A DNA stretch of 64,000 nt, taken from assembly GCF_007856155.1 (NCBI RefSeq), contig NZ_CP042266.1:1674001-1738000 (forward strand), read 5' to 3'. Shown here piece after piece: positions 45,312 through 53,545 of this stretch. Each line of letters starts with the position of its first letter. The first letter of the stretch is position 1. The position numbers and the translations under genes were made by a program. The stretch is from Streptomyces qinzhouensis (lineage in GTDB: Bacteria; Actinomycetota; Actinomycetes; Streptomycetales; Streptomycetaceae). The notes under the pieces are model-generated. The model did no database searches. It was not told the DNA's origin and saw only the letters and a program-made list of their open reading frames with translations.

Positions 45312-45728
45312 TCAGTGGCCCTGTTCGTCACGGCGGCGCTGCCACCGCTCCTCGATGCGGTTCATCATCGACTTACGCTGACGGGTCCGGCGGGGATGGC
45401 GACGGGCGCCGGCGCCTCCCGACGCATCCCCCAGGGGGGGCTTCTCGCCCGGCTTGGGCGCCTTGCGCCAGCCGGTGACCGCCAGAGCCGCACAGCCCAG
45501 CATGACGAGGAAGCCCACCACGCTGATCCAGATCATCTGCTGTGCGACCATTCCGGCCATGAGGAGCGCGATACCCACCAGGAAACCGGCAATCGCCTGG
45601 TAGACCCGTCGCCGGGTGTACGTACGCAGCCCGCTTCCCTCAAGCGCTGTCGCGAATTTGGGATCTTCGGCGTACAGCGCTCGCTCCATCTGCTCGAGCA
45701 TTCGCTGCTCGTGCTCCGAGAGCGGCAC
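45312..45728 (-). CDS. DUF3040 membrane protein
   Basis: 138 aa. The N-terminal LSEHEQRMLEQMERALYAEDPKFA (in two stretches, LSEHEQRMLEQ and ALYAEDPKFA) is the DUF3040 signature. Two membrane helices follow at about residues 43-63 and 67-86, then a basic tail (RRHPRRTRQRKSMM, ERWQRRRDEQ). Function is unknown; the family is restricted to actinobacteria. The GTG start at 45728 has AGGAGG upstream and a candidate promoter lies further up. Confidence 0.9.
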   Translation of the reverse strand: MPLSEHEQRMLEQMERALYAEDPKFATALEGSGLRTYTRRRVYQAIAGFLVGIALLMAGMVAQQMIWISVVGFLVMLGCAALAVTGWRKAPKPGEKPPLGDASGGAGARRHPRRTRQRKSMMNRIEERWQRRRDEQGH

Positions 45729-45777
45729 GGAGTCCTCCTAGTCGTCGGCCGCGGGGGCGACCGTTTGCGGCCCTTTC

Positions 45778-45806
45778 AGGATAGGCAGGGAATCGCCCCC
45801 GTGAAA
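45778..45806 (-). promoter_or_regulatory. Candidate promoter (TTTCAC-17-TATCCT) for DUF3040 gene
   Basis: On the minus strand TTTCAC (45806-45801), 17 nt, TATCCT (45783-45778), about 50 bp before the GTG start. This is a fair vegetative-type match. Confidence 0.5.
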
Positions 45807-45984
45807 CCCGCCCTCTATGTCAGTACGTCAAATCGCTGGTTCGGGCCGCCACGGCGGCTCGGCTACTGAGGCTTTGATTCCCCGGCCGCCGATCCGTCAT
45901 GCCGGACGGTGTCCCTCGATCATACGGTGCGAACGACTCGTTCGGGGGGTGCGCGGCGTACTCCGTCTGCGGTTGCGCCGCTGA

Positions 45985-46767
45985 TCAGCCCGGTTTCCGT
46001 GCCAGTACGTGAAGCTGGGTGGCCACGGAGTGGAAGGCGGGCAGTTCGGCCGCGGCGGCTTCGAGTGCGAGCAGCGAGTCCAGAGCCCCCGGCTGGGTGT
46101 CCACGAGGGCCCCGGGGACGAGATCGGCGAAGACCCGCACTCCATGGACGGCACCGGGCTCGGCACCCGCGCTCCGAGCCAGTTCGGTGAGCTGTTCGGC
46201 GGTAAAACGGCGGGGTACGGGGTCACCCTCGCCCCAGCGGCCCGCGGGGTCGCCGAGGGCCCGGTGGGCCTCGGCGAAGTGCCCGGCGAGGGCCCGGGCC
46301 ACCACGGCGCCGCCGAGCCCCGCGGCGAGCAGGCTCAGAGCGCCTCCGGGCCGCAGTGCGTCGACCGCGTTCCGTACTCCCTCGGCGGGGTCGTCCACGT
46401 ACTCCAGGACGCCGTGGCAGAGCACCGCGTCGTACTTCCCGGGCTCCACGACCTCGAAGAGTCCGTGGACGTCTCCCTGGACGCCCCGGACCCGGTCGGC
46501 GACCCCGGCCTCGGCGGCCCGGCGTTCCAGCGCGAACAGGGCGTTCGGGCTGGGGTCGACGACGGTGACCCGGTGGCCGAGCCGGCCCAGGGGCACGGCG
46601 AAGGAACCGCTGCCGCCGCCGGTGTCGAGGATGTCCAGCACGGGCGATCCGGTGGCCTCGGCCCGGCGGTCGATGGCCTCCTTCAGCACCTCCCATACGA
46701 CGGACGTACGGAGGGAGGCGCGGGGCGAGCGCGTCGGGGTCTCCCCACGGGGGGCCTGGTCCGGCAC
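45985..46767 (-). CDS. Class I SAM-dependent methyltransferase
   Basis: 260 aa. Motif I is LDILDTGGGSGSFAVPLG, motif II TVVDPSPNALFALERRA, and the post-motifs YDAVLCHGVLEYVDDP and LRPGGALSLLAAG complete the Rossmann fold. The substrate is unknown; the general family includes small-molecule and tRNA enzymes. GTG 46767 has GAGGAG at 9 nt. The frame is open up to a TTG at 46884, but that part is Arg/Pro-rich and lacks a ribosome binding site. Confidence 0.88.
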   Translation of the reverse strand: MPDQAPRGETPTRSPRASLRTSVVWEVLKEAIDRRAEATGSPVLDILDTGGGSGSFAVPLGRLGHRVTVVDPSPNALFALERRAAEAGVADRVRGVQGDVHGLFEVVEPGKYDAVLCHGVLEYVDDPAEGVRNAVDALRPGGALSLLAAGLGGAVVARALAGHFAEAHRALGDPAGRWGEGDPVPRRFTAEQLTELARSAGAEPGAVHGVRVFADLVPGALVDTQPGALDSLLALEAAAAELPAFHSVATQLHVLARKPG

Positions 46768-47016
46768 GGCAGTTGACTCCTCGGACGGTGCGGGCCCGGC
46801 CGCGCGGGACGCGAGGCCGGACGGGCGGCGGACGGTGTGCGGGGCGGCGGTGCCGCGGTGTGCGTTCGTGGTGCCGAACGACAAACCCCACCCTATTGCC
46901 TGTCTCCCCGGACACCACGTCCCTTCCCGGCGGGGTCCGGGCCCGGGGCCCTTCCGCGCGGGACGGGCCCGGGCGGGCGGCGAAGCCGCGCGGAACCCGG
47001 TGCCCGGCGGTGGCCG

Positions 47017-47598
47017 TCAGCCCGGCCGGTCACCCGCTTCGGGCGCCGGAGGCGGGGGCTCCGGCCTGGGGCGGGGCAGCGGCGGCTGGAGCATCAGCAG
47101 TTTCTCGGCGAGGCGGAGGAAGACCCCCGCGTCCCGCAGCAGGCATGCGGCGTCGTGCGGGCCGGCCGCGCCGCGGATGCCCGCCTCGGCGCGGGCCCGG
47201 CGGTCCGCGCCCGCCGCGAAGTGGGCGCTCCACTCGGAGAGTTCCGGGGCGGCCTCGGGCAGCAGCTCCCAGGCGCTGCGGATGCCCGCGCGGCGTCCGC
47301 GGCGCGGCGCGGCACCGCGGGTGGCCGGTGCCGGTCCTTCGGGATAGCCGCGGGCGGCGAGCACCGCGGCGGCCGTGCGCAGGGCGGCCAGATGGGCGGT
47401 GGCGTAGCGCTCGTTGGGGGTGTCGAGGCCGGCGGCCTCGGCCAGGGAGGCGCGGGCCCGGGCGAGCAGTTCGAGGGCGGCCGGCGGGGCGGAGGCACGC
47501 CGTGAAACGGGGTGCACATCGCCTGCGGGCCCGGTCAGTGAGGGGACAGGGCCGGTGGCGCGGCGCCGGTGTGCGGCGGCCGCGTGGTGACGGGCCAT
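47017..47598 (-). CDS. SAV_6107-type HEPN domain protein
   Basis: 193 aa, all-helical and Ala/Arg-rich. A basic N-terminus (ARHHAAAAHRRRATG) precedes helices such as ALELLARARASLAEAAGL and YATAHLAALRTAAAVLAARG, with GVFLRLAEKLLML at the C-terminus. This fits the small actinobacterial family named after SAV_6107, grouped with HEPN folds. HEPN proteins are often RNases or toxins, but the RxxxxH catalytic motif is not evident here. ATG 47598 has AGGAGG upstream; an open extension above it is not protein-like. It diverges from the ABC gene. Confidence 0.78.
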   Translation of the reverse strand: MARHHAAAAHRRRATGPVPSLTGPAGDVHPVSRRASAPPAALELLARARASLAEAAGLDTPNERYATAHLAALRTAAAVLAARGYPEGPAPATRGAAPRRGRRAGIRSAWELLPEAAPELSEWSAHFAAGADRRARAEAGIRGAAGPHDAACLLRDAGVFLRLAEKLLMLQPPLPRPRPEPPPPAPEAGDRPG

Positions 47599-47720
47599 GA
47601 CGAACCTCCTGTCGTCGTGTGACGGCGCGGTGGCCGTAGGTGTCCATGGTGGCCGCCACCACTGACAATCCGGCCTGACCTGCGGTTTTGTGCCCGATCT
47701 CGGCACGCGATAGTTTTTGC

Positions 47721-47734
47721 ACTGACTGGTCAGT
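47721..47734 (+). promoter_or_regulatory. Candidate TetR operator (ACTGA-N4-TCAGT)
   Basis: ACTGACTGGTCAGT, perfect 5-bp arms, 39 bp upstream of the ABC ATPase GTG and close to a possible -35 (TTGCAC, 47717-47722). TetR-family proteins linked to YhgE genes often bind sites of this type. The likely binder is the TetR protein encoded at the end of this gene set. Confidence 0.5.
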
Positions 47735-47772
47735 TCAAAGACTGGCCGAACGGCTCCGGAGGGGGAGAGCAC

Positions 47773-48564
47773 GTGAACAGCCCGGGAGGGGCGGCCGTCG
47801 GCGCCGAGGGCCTCGGACTGAAAGGCCCGCGCGGCTGGGCCTTCCGCTCGGTCGACATCGACGCCGCGCCCGGCTCGCTGATCGCCGTGGCGGGCCCGTC
47901 CGGCTCCGGCCGCACCTGTCTGCTACTGGCGCTCACCGGCCGGATGCGCCCCACCGAGGGCCTGGCCGAGGTCGGCGGCCACTCCTTGCCCCGCGGTATG
48001 GCCGCGGTGCGCCGGATCAGCGCCCTCGGCCCCGTACCGGGGGTGAGTGATCTGGACCCGGCGCTCACGGTCGACGAGCATCTGCGGGAACGGGCCCTGC
48101 TCCGGCGGCGTTTCGACGACTCCCTGCGGTCACTGCTCCGCCCGCGCGCCGAGCGCGCGGGGGCGGCACGGCGCCGGATCGACGAGTCCCTGGCGGCGGC
48201 CGGCCTCGACCCGGCCGGGCTGGTCAAGGAGGGGCGCACCGCCGTACGCGATCTGGAACGGCTGGAGGCGCTGCGGCTGTCGATCGCCCTGGCGCTCATC
48301 GGCCGCCCCGCGCTGCTCGCCGTCGACGACACCGACCTCAAGCTCCCGGACGCCGACCGGATCGCCGTCTGGCGACTGCTGCGCTCGGTCGCGGACTCCG
48401 GCACCACCGTGCTCGCGGTGTGCAGCCGGCCGCGGACCGAGGAGTGCACCACCGTCGTCCGTACGGACGGCACACCGGGCCACGACACCGGCTCCGGAGA
48501 CAACGACGGCACCACCGAGGGGGAGGGGACGGCCGATGCGCTCGCCGAAGCTGGCCGCGCTTGA
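47773..48564 (+). CDS. ABC-type ATP-binding protein with degenerate catalytic motifs
   Basis: 263 aa. The fold is recognisable (SLIAVAGPSGSGRTCLLLALTGRM), but Walker A reads GPSGSGRT with Arg in place of the conserved Lys. No LSGGQ signature is found; the corresponding region is VRDLERLEALRLSIALAL. Walker B (RPALLAVDDTDLKL) has Asp where the catalytic Glu is expected. The acidic C-terminus is Gly/Thr-rich. It is probably impaired in ATP hydrolysis and may be regulatory. Its end overlaps the YhgE gene by 29 bp, so the two are coupled. The start is GTG. Confidence 0.82.
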   Translation: MNSPGGAAVGAEGLGLKGPRGWAFRSVDIDAAPGSLIAVAGPSGSGRTCLLLALTGRMRPTEGLAEVGGHSLPRGMAAVRRISALGPVPGVSDLDPALTVDEHLRERALLRRRFDDSLRSLLRPRAERAGAARRRIDESLAAAGLDPAGLVKEGRTAVRDLERLEALRLSIALALIGRPALLAVDDTDLKLPDADRIAVWRLLRSVADSGTTVLAVCSRPRTEECTTVVRTDGTPGHDTGSGDNDGTTEGEGTADALAEAGRA

Positions 48565-50623
48565 GCTGAAGCGGTTCGGACGGGGCAGGCTGCCCAGGGC
48601 CGCGATCGTGTCGGTCGTCCTGCTGCCGCTGCTGTACGGCGCGCTGTACCTGTGGTCCTTCTGGGATCCGTACGAACAGCTCGACCGTATCCCGGTCGCC
48701 CTCGTCAACGACGACAAGGGGACCACGGCCGACGGTGAGAAGGTGACCGCGGGCGACGAGATCGCCGACGGGCTGCGCGACAGCGATGTCTTCTCCTGGC
48801 ACGAGGTCGGCGCGGCCGAGGCCCGCAGGGGCGTCGAGGACGGTACGTACTACCTCTCCCTGACCGTGCCCGGGGACTTCAGCCGGCGGATCGCGTCCGG
48901 GGCGGGCGACTCCCCCGAGACGGGCGCCCTCCAGGTGCGCACCAACGACGCCAACAACTACATCGTCGGCCAGATCTCCCGGACCGTCTTCGCCGAGGTG
49001 CGTACGGCCGCCTCCACCAAGGCGTCCCGCTCCTTCCTCGACCGGATGTTCATCTCGTTCTCGGACATCCACGACCGGACCGAGAAGGCCGCCCGGGGCG
49101 CCGGTGAACTCAAGGGCGGTATCGGCAAGGCCAAGAAGGGCTCCGCCGATCTGGCCGACGGTCTGAAGAACGCCAAGGACAGCACCGGAAAGCTGTCCGG
49201 CGGACTGACCAGGCTGACCCGGGGGGCGAGCGAACTGGAGTCGGGCTCCCGCCGGATCGCCGACAGCACCCGGACCCTCGCCGACAAGGTCAACGGCCTC
49301 GCGGACGGAGTCAGCCCGCATCTCAAAGACGGCGGGGCGGCGATCGGTTCGACGGCCCGCCTGGTCTCCGACACCTCCAAAACCCTGCGCGAGCAGCTGG
49401 ACCGACTGAGGAAGACGGCGCCGCCCGCCGCCATCGAGGCCCGGACCTCGGCCACCGAGCTGTCGGAGCTGTACACCGCGCAGTGCGAGCGGGCCGCGGC
49501 CCCCGACCCCGCGCTCTGTCCGGCGCTCCAGCGCGCCCGGGACACAGCGGCGGAGGTCCGTACGGTCGCCGACCGCGTCGACACCGTCGTCGGCGGCGAA
49601 CGGGCCGACCTCGGGAAACTGGACGCCCAACTGGCCGACCTCGGGAAGAAGTCGGCCGAGCTCGCCGGGAGCGCGCCGAAGCTGGGCGACGATCTCGCCT
49701 CCGCCGTCTCCCGGGTCAACACGCTCCACGCCGGGGCCCGGAAGGTCGCCGACGGTGCGAACGCGCTCCACAGCGGGCTGACGGACGCCGCCTCGGGCTC
49801 CGCCGAACTCGACACCGGGGTCGGCAGACTCAAGACGGGCGCCGGAAACCTCGACGGCGGACTGTTCAACCTGGTCGACGGCTCGGCGGAACTGGCGAGC
49901 GGGCTCACCGACGGAGCCGCGAAGATCCCCGACTACGGCCAGAAGGACCGTGACCGCCGTACGGAGGTGATGGCCGATCCGGTGAAACTGGCCAACAGCT
50001 CGCTGCACTCCGCGCCCAACTACGGCACCGGATTCGCGCCGTACTTCATCCCCCTCGCCCTCTGGGTCGGCTCCATGGTCGCGTACATGATCATCCAGCC
50101 GATGAACCGGCGGGCCCTGGCCGCCGGGGCGTCCGCCTGGCGGATCGCGCTGGCGGGCTGGCTGCCGGTGCTCGCCATCGGACTGGTCCAGGTGGCCGTC
50201 CTGATGTCCGTGCTGCGCTGGGGGCTGGGGCTCGACCCGGTGCGCGGCGCGGCGACGGTCGCCTTCCTCGCCCTGGCCGTCGGCTGTTTCGCCGCGATCA
50301 TCCAGTGGCTGAACGCCCGGTTCGGGGCGGCGGGCCGGATCCTGGTCCTGGCGGTGCTGATGCTCCAGCTGACTTCGGCGGGCGGTACCTATCCCGTCCA
50401 GACCAGCCCGGGATTCTTCAACGCGATCCATCCGTTCCTGCCGATGTCCCATGTGGTGGAGGCGCTGCGCAGGCTGATCACGGGCGGCAGCACCGAGCCC
50501 GTGTGGCAGGCCGTCGCGGTCCTGCTGCTCTTCACCGCGGGCGCCCTGGCGCTCACCGCGCTGACGGCACGCCGCAAGCAGGTATGGACGCTGGACCGGC
50601 TGCATCCGGAACTGAGCCTGTGA
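48536..50623 (+). CDS. YhgE/Pip family membrane protein
   Basis: 695 aa. A first helix lies at about residues 22-42 (AAIVSVVLLPLLYGALYLWSF). Then comes a long extracytoplasmic region (about 50-490) with Ser/Gly-Asp-Lys rich, heptad-like repeats (LADGLKNAKDSTGKLSGGL, GARKVADGANALHSGL) that should form coiled coils. A C-terminal block of five or six helices (ABC-2 type) ends EALRRLITGG. Similar proteins include phage infection protein YhgE and type VII-linked EsaA; some act in export or in lipid or drug tolerance. The ATG has GGGGAGG upstream. The partner ATPase is degenerate, so the energy source is uncertain. Confidence 0.88.
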   Translation: MRSPKLAALELKRFGRGRLPRAAIVSVVLLPLLYGALYLWSFWDPYEQLDRIPVALVNDDKGTTADGEKVTAGDEIADGLRDSDVFSWHEVGAAEARRGVEDGTYYLSLTVPGDFSRRIASGAGDSPETGALQVRTNDANNYIVGQISRTVFAEVRTAASTKASRSFLDRMFISFSDIHDRTEKAARGAGELKGGIGKAKKGSADLADGLKNAKDSTGKLSGGLTRLTRGASELESGSRRIADSTRTLADKVNGLADGVSPHLKDGGAAIGSTARLVSDTSKTLREQLDRLRKTAPPAAIEARTSATELSELYTAQCERAAAPDPALCPALQRARDTAAEVRTVADRVDTVVGGERADLGKLDAQLADLGKKSAELAGSAPKLGDDLASAVSRVNTLHAGARKVADGANALHSGLTDAASGSAELDTGVGRLKTGAGNLDGGLFNLVDGSAELASGLTDGAAKIPDYGQKDRDRRTEVMADPVKLANSSLHSAPNYGTGFAPYFIPLALWVGSMVAYMIIQPMNRRALAAGASAWRIALAGWLPVLAIGLVQVAVLMSVLRWGLGLDPVRGAATVAFLALAVGCFAAIIQWLNARFGAAGRILVLAVLMLQLTSAGGTYPVQTSPGFFNAIHPFLPMSHVVEALRRLITGGSTEPVWQAVAVLLLFTAGALALTALTARRKQVWTLDRLHPELSL

Positions 50624-50702
50624 CCCTCCGCCCGCCCGTACGGCCACCGGTGTGCCGGACCACTCCGGTATCACCAGTTGAGACCGTACGGGCGGGCGGT
50701 CC

Positions 50703-51353
50703 GTGAAACGTATGGGACCTGTGAGAATCGACACCATGGACGCCATGGACAGCACCAGCACCCGCCGCCGGGCGACCCGGGCCAAGCTCTACGAGGCCGC
50801 GGTGACGCTCATCGCCGAGCAGGGGTTCTCCGCCACCACCGTGGACGAGATCGCCGAGCGTGCCGGAGTGGCCAAGGGCACGGTCTACTACAACTTCAAG
50901 AGCAAGACCGAACTCTTCGAGGAGTTGCTGCGGTTCGGCGTCGGACTGCTGACGGCGTCGCTGCAGACCGCCGCCGACGAGACGGCGGAACGCGGCGGCA
51001 GCAAGGTCGAGGCGCTGGACGCGATGATCCGGGCCGGTCTGGTCTTCATCGACCGCTATCCGGCCTTCACCCAGTTGTTCGTCGCCGAGCTGTGGCGGAC
51101 CAACCGGGCCTGGCAGGAGACGCTGCTCGTGGTGCGGCAGCAGGCGGTCGCGGTGGTGGAGACGGTGCTCGCCGAGGCCGTCGAGGAAGGCGAGCTGAGC
51201 ACGGAGATCGATATTCCGCTCACCGCGGCGGCGCTGGTCGGGATGGTGCTGGTGGCCGCCCTGGACTGGCAGTCCTTCCAGCCGGAGCGGTCGCTGGACG
51301 AGGTGCACGCGGCGCTGTCACGGCTGCTGCACGGGCGGGTCAGCGGGCGCTGA
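50703..51353 (+). CDS. TetR family transcriptional regulator
   Basis: 216 aa. The N-terminal helix-turn-helix is TTVDEIAERAGVAKGTVYYNF, preceded by RRRATRAKLYEAAVTLIAEQGFS and followed by KSKTELFEELL. The all-helical C-terminal ligand domain is typical of the group. It lies 79 bp after the YhgE gene on the same strand and probably regulates that operon and itself. Several starts are possible (GTG 50703, ATG 50712, GTG 50721, ATG 50736), none with a strong ribosome binding site; the conserved part begins after residue 17. Confidence 0.9.
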   Translation: MKRMGPVRIDTMDAMDSTSTRRRATRAKLYEAAVTLIAEQGFSATTVDEIAERAGVAKGTVYYNFKSKTELFEELLRFGVGLLTASLQTAADETAERGGSKVEALDAMIRAGLVFIDRYPAFTQLFVAELWRTNRAWQETLLVVRQQAVAVVETVLAEAVEEGELSTEIDIPLTAAALVGMVLVAALDWQSFQPERSLDEVHAALSRLLHGRVSGR

Positions 51354-51381
51354 GAGGAGAGCGGGACAGGGATCGCCGCGG

Positions 51382-51415
51382 GCCCGGACCGCCCGTACGC
51401 GGCCCCGGTCCGGGC
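51382..51415 (+). terminator. 9-bp hairpin after the TetR gene
   Basis: gcccggacc, a 16-nt loop, ggtccgggc, starting 28 nt after the stop. It is weaker than the other hairpins because of its long loop. Confidence 0.5.
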
Positions 51416-51881
51416 AACGACGACGGTGCCGACCGCTCGGGCCGCTCCGCGCCCGGGCGGCCGGTACACGGCCGTTCCCCCTGTTCCCTCTTCTTCACCG
51501 CGCCGGCAGTCCGTCTCCCCCGAGACCTTCGTGGACTCCCGGCCCCCGTAACCGCTGTTCCCCCGCGGTCGTGGAGGGCCTCTGGCGAGGTCCTCCGTAC
51601 TGCACCCCGTTCCCTCGGGGGAGCCTGCCGTTCCGCAGCCCCGTGCCGGCGGTACCGGTCCGATCCCCTTCGGTGGTTCCACTCTCCCGCCCCACGGGGT
51701 CCGGTCCCATCCGCATACCTACTCATCTGCCCGGCTAGGTACGCATACTCAGACCTCCGCCGCCCCGCCGGTCTCGCATCGCCCCGCCTGTCCTGCTGCT
51801 CATCCCCCGTCACACCCGTGACGGAGTGGGCCCGGCGGCGGGAGCGGCCGGGCAGGTGACGGGACGGCCGGTGGGGGTCGA

Positions 51882-51887
51882 TAGAGT
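51882..51887 (+). promoter_or_regulatory. -10 element TAGAGT, leaderless start
   Basis: TAGAGT ends 7 nt before the ATG at 51895 with no ribosome binding site between, so the transcript probably begins at the A of the start codon. Confidence 0.55.
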
Positions 51888-51894
51888 CACGGGC

Positions 51895-53427
51895 ATGGCA
51901 AGGATTGCGGTGATCGGCGCCGGAATGGGCGCGATGGCGGCGGCCGCCCGGCTGGCCGTGGCCGGCCACCGGGTGACGGTGTACGAGCGTTCGGCGACCT
52001 ACGGCGGCGCGCTCGGCGTCCTGGAACGGGACGGCTTCACCTTCGACACCGGCCCCGGGCTGCTCCATCTGCCCGCGGTCTGGCGCGATCTCTTCCTGAA
52101 GACGGGCAAGGAACCGCTGGAGGACTGCCTCGGCCTGGTCCCGGTCTCACCCGCGAGCCGCCATCTCTTCGCCGACGGCACCGCCGTCGTACTGCCGGAC
52201 GCCTCCCGCGCCGGAATCGTCTCCGCGCTCGACGGCGCACTCGGCGCGGGCGCGGGCGAACGGTGGGGCGACTTCCTCGGCCGGGCCCGGGACGCCTGGG
52301 ACCGCTCCCGCCGCCCGCTGCTGGAGGAGCCGCTCAGGTCCGACTGGCGGGTGCTGGAGCGCGACCCCTATCCGGCACTGCGGCGCCGGGCCTTCCTGCG
52401 CAGCCGGCGGGCGTCGACGGTCGCGGAGGTCGGCGCCCGGGAACTGGCCGATCCCCGGCTCGCCACGCTCTTCTCCTGGTACGCCCTGGCGTACGGACTC
52501 GATCCCCGGCACGCTCCGGCGGGCGCCGCCGTGCTGCCGTATCTGGAGCAGACCTTCGGCACCTGGTACGTGGCGGGCGGGCTGCGGCAACTGGCCCGCG
52601 CCGTCCATGAGCGGTGCCGCAAGCGCCGGGTGGAGTTCGCCTTCGGTTCGGAGGTGGTGTCGATCACCGTCCGGGACGGCCGGGCCGCCGGGATCGTCCT
52701 GGGCGACGGCACGGCCGTCGAGGCCGACCATGTGGTCGCGGGGGCGGACACCGCGGCGCTGCTGACGGAGGGACCGGCGGGACCGGCACAGCCGCTCCGG
52801 TCGGACGGAGACGTCCCGCTCCGGGCGGAGGTGCCGCCCGGCCGGTTCACGGTACTGCTGGCGCTGCGGGGCGCGGCCGGTGCGGGGGTGGCCCACCGCA
52901 GTGTGGTGCACTCCCCCGACGCCTCGGCGGAGGCCGCGGCCGTCTTCGGCGGCGCTGTCACCGACCGGCCCACGGTCACCGTGCTGCGGCCCCGTGATCC
53001 GCTGACCCGCCCCGACGACGGCCACGAGGCCGTGACCCTGACGGCGACGGTCGCCGGGCACCGGGTGCCGGGCGCTCCCGGCACCGGCCCCGACTGGACT
53101 GACAAGGCCCTGCGGGAACGCGTCGCGGAGACGCTGATCGACACCGTCGCCGCCGCCGACCCGGACTTCGGCGGGCCGGACGCCCTGCGGGAACGGCTGC
53201 TCTGGCAGGAGGTTCTGACGCCCGCGGAGACGGGGGCGCTGCCCGCGCCCTCGCTGGCCGGTCCGGCGGGCCGCTGGCTGCATCCGTCGAACAGCACCCG
53301 GCTGCCGGGGCTTTACCTCGTCGGCGGCCGGGCCCACCCGGGCGGCGGGCTCGCGCACGAGGGGATGTCGGGGGCGCTGGTCGCGGGTCTGATCGTGGAG
53401 GGCGCCGGGTTCCGCGGCTCCCAGTGA
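51895..53427 (+). CDS. Phytoene desaturase-like FAD-dependent oxidoreductase
   Basis: 510 aa. The N-terminal FAD site ARIAVIGAGMGAMAAAARLA is followed by VYERSATYGGALG and FTFDTGPGLLHLP. The C-terminal dinucleotide block is LYLVGGRAHPGGGLAHEGMSGA. These are typical of the CrtI/phytoene desaturase and related isomerase group. No crt genes surround it, so a role in carotenoid synthesis cannot be claimed; the substrate may be another polyisoprenoid. The ATG at 51895 puts ARIAVIGAG at the start. A strong hairpin terminator follows. Confidence 0.87.
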   Translation: MARIAVIGAGMGAMAAAARLAVAGHRVTVYERSATYGGALGVLERDGFTFDTGPGLLHLPAVWRDLFLKTGKEPLEDCLGLVPVSPASRHLFADGTAVVLPDASRAGIVSALDGALGAGAGERWGDFLGRARDAWDRSRRPLLEEPLRSDWRVLERDPYPALRRRAFLRSRRASTVAEVGARELADPRLATLFSWYALAYGLDPRHAPAGAAVLPYLEQTFGTWYVAGGLRQLARAVHERCRKRRVEFAFGSEVVSITVRDGRAAGIVLGDGTAVEADHVVAGADTAALLTEGPAGPAQPLRSDGDVPLRAEVPPGRFTVLLALRGAAGAGVAHRSVVHSPDASAEAAAVFGGAVTDRPTVTVLRPRDPLTRPDDGHEAVTLTATVAGHRVPGAPGTGPDWTDKALRERVAETLIDTVAAADPDFGGPDALRERLLWQEVLTPAETGALPAPSLAGPAGRWLHPSNSTRLPGLYLVGGRAHPGGGLAHEGMSGALVAGLIVEGAGFRGSQ

Positions 53428-53456
53428 GCCACCGGACCGTGGCCCCGGACGGGGAC

Positions 53457-53496
53457 GCGGGCGGGGCCCGCCGGATGTCCGGCGGGCCCCGCCCGC
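53457..53496 (+). terminator. 19-bp perfect hairpin after desaturase-like gene
   Basis: gcgggcggggcccgccgga, a 2-nt loop, then the exact complement; the actual RNA loop is probably a few nt wider. It is bidirectional between convergent genes. Confidence 0.8.
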
Positions 53497-53545
53497 TGTG
53501 TTCACCGCCGGTGTTCCCGGCCCGTGTTCGTCACGGTGGCCCGGG

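Larger units (their letters stand above)
51354..51894. other. Intergenic region, regulator / desaturase-like gene
   Basis: 541 bp with no supported gene on either strand; several open frames exist but show no domain or consistent codon bias. It holds a terminator-like hairpin at 51382-51415, two copies of cgcatac at 51712-51718 and 51742-51748 (30 bp apart) in an AT-richer patch, a ccgtcac-accc-gtgacgg hairpin at 51807-51824, and the -10 of the next gene. Confidence 0.6.

Noticed and set aside
46768..46884. Longer methyltransferase start at the TTG at 46884
   Set aside because: The extra 39 residues are Arg/Pro-rich and lack a ribosome binding site, while GTG 46767 has GAGGAG.
47773..48564. 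Standard active ABC transporter ATPase
   Set aside because: Walker A Lys, Walker B Glu and the LSGGQ signature are all missing, so only a degenerate ATP-binding fold is claimed.
51354..51894. Minus-strand open frames of 73-240 codons in the gap before the desaturase-like gene
   Set aside because: No ribosome binding sites, no domain, and codon composition unlike neighbouring genes.
51895..53427. Carotenoid biosynthesis cluster
   Set aside because: Only a CrtI-like flavoprotein is present; no phytoene synthase, cyclase or GGPP synthase nearby.
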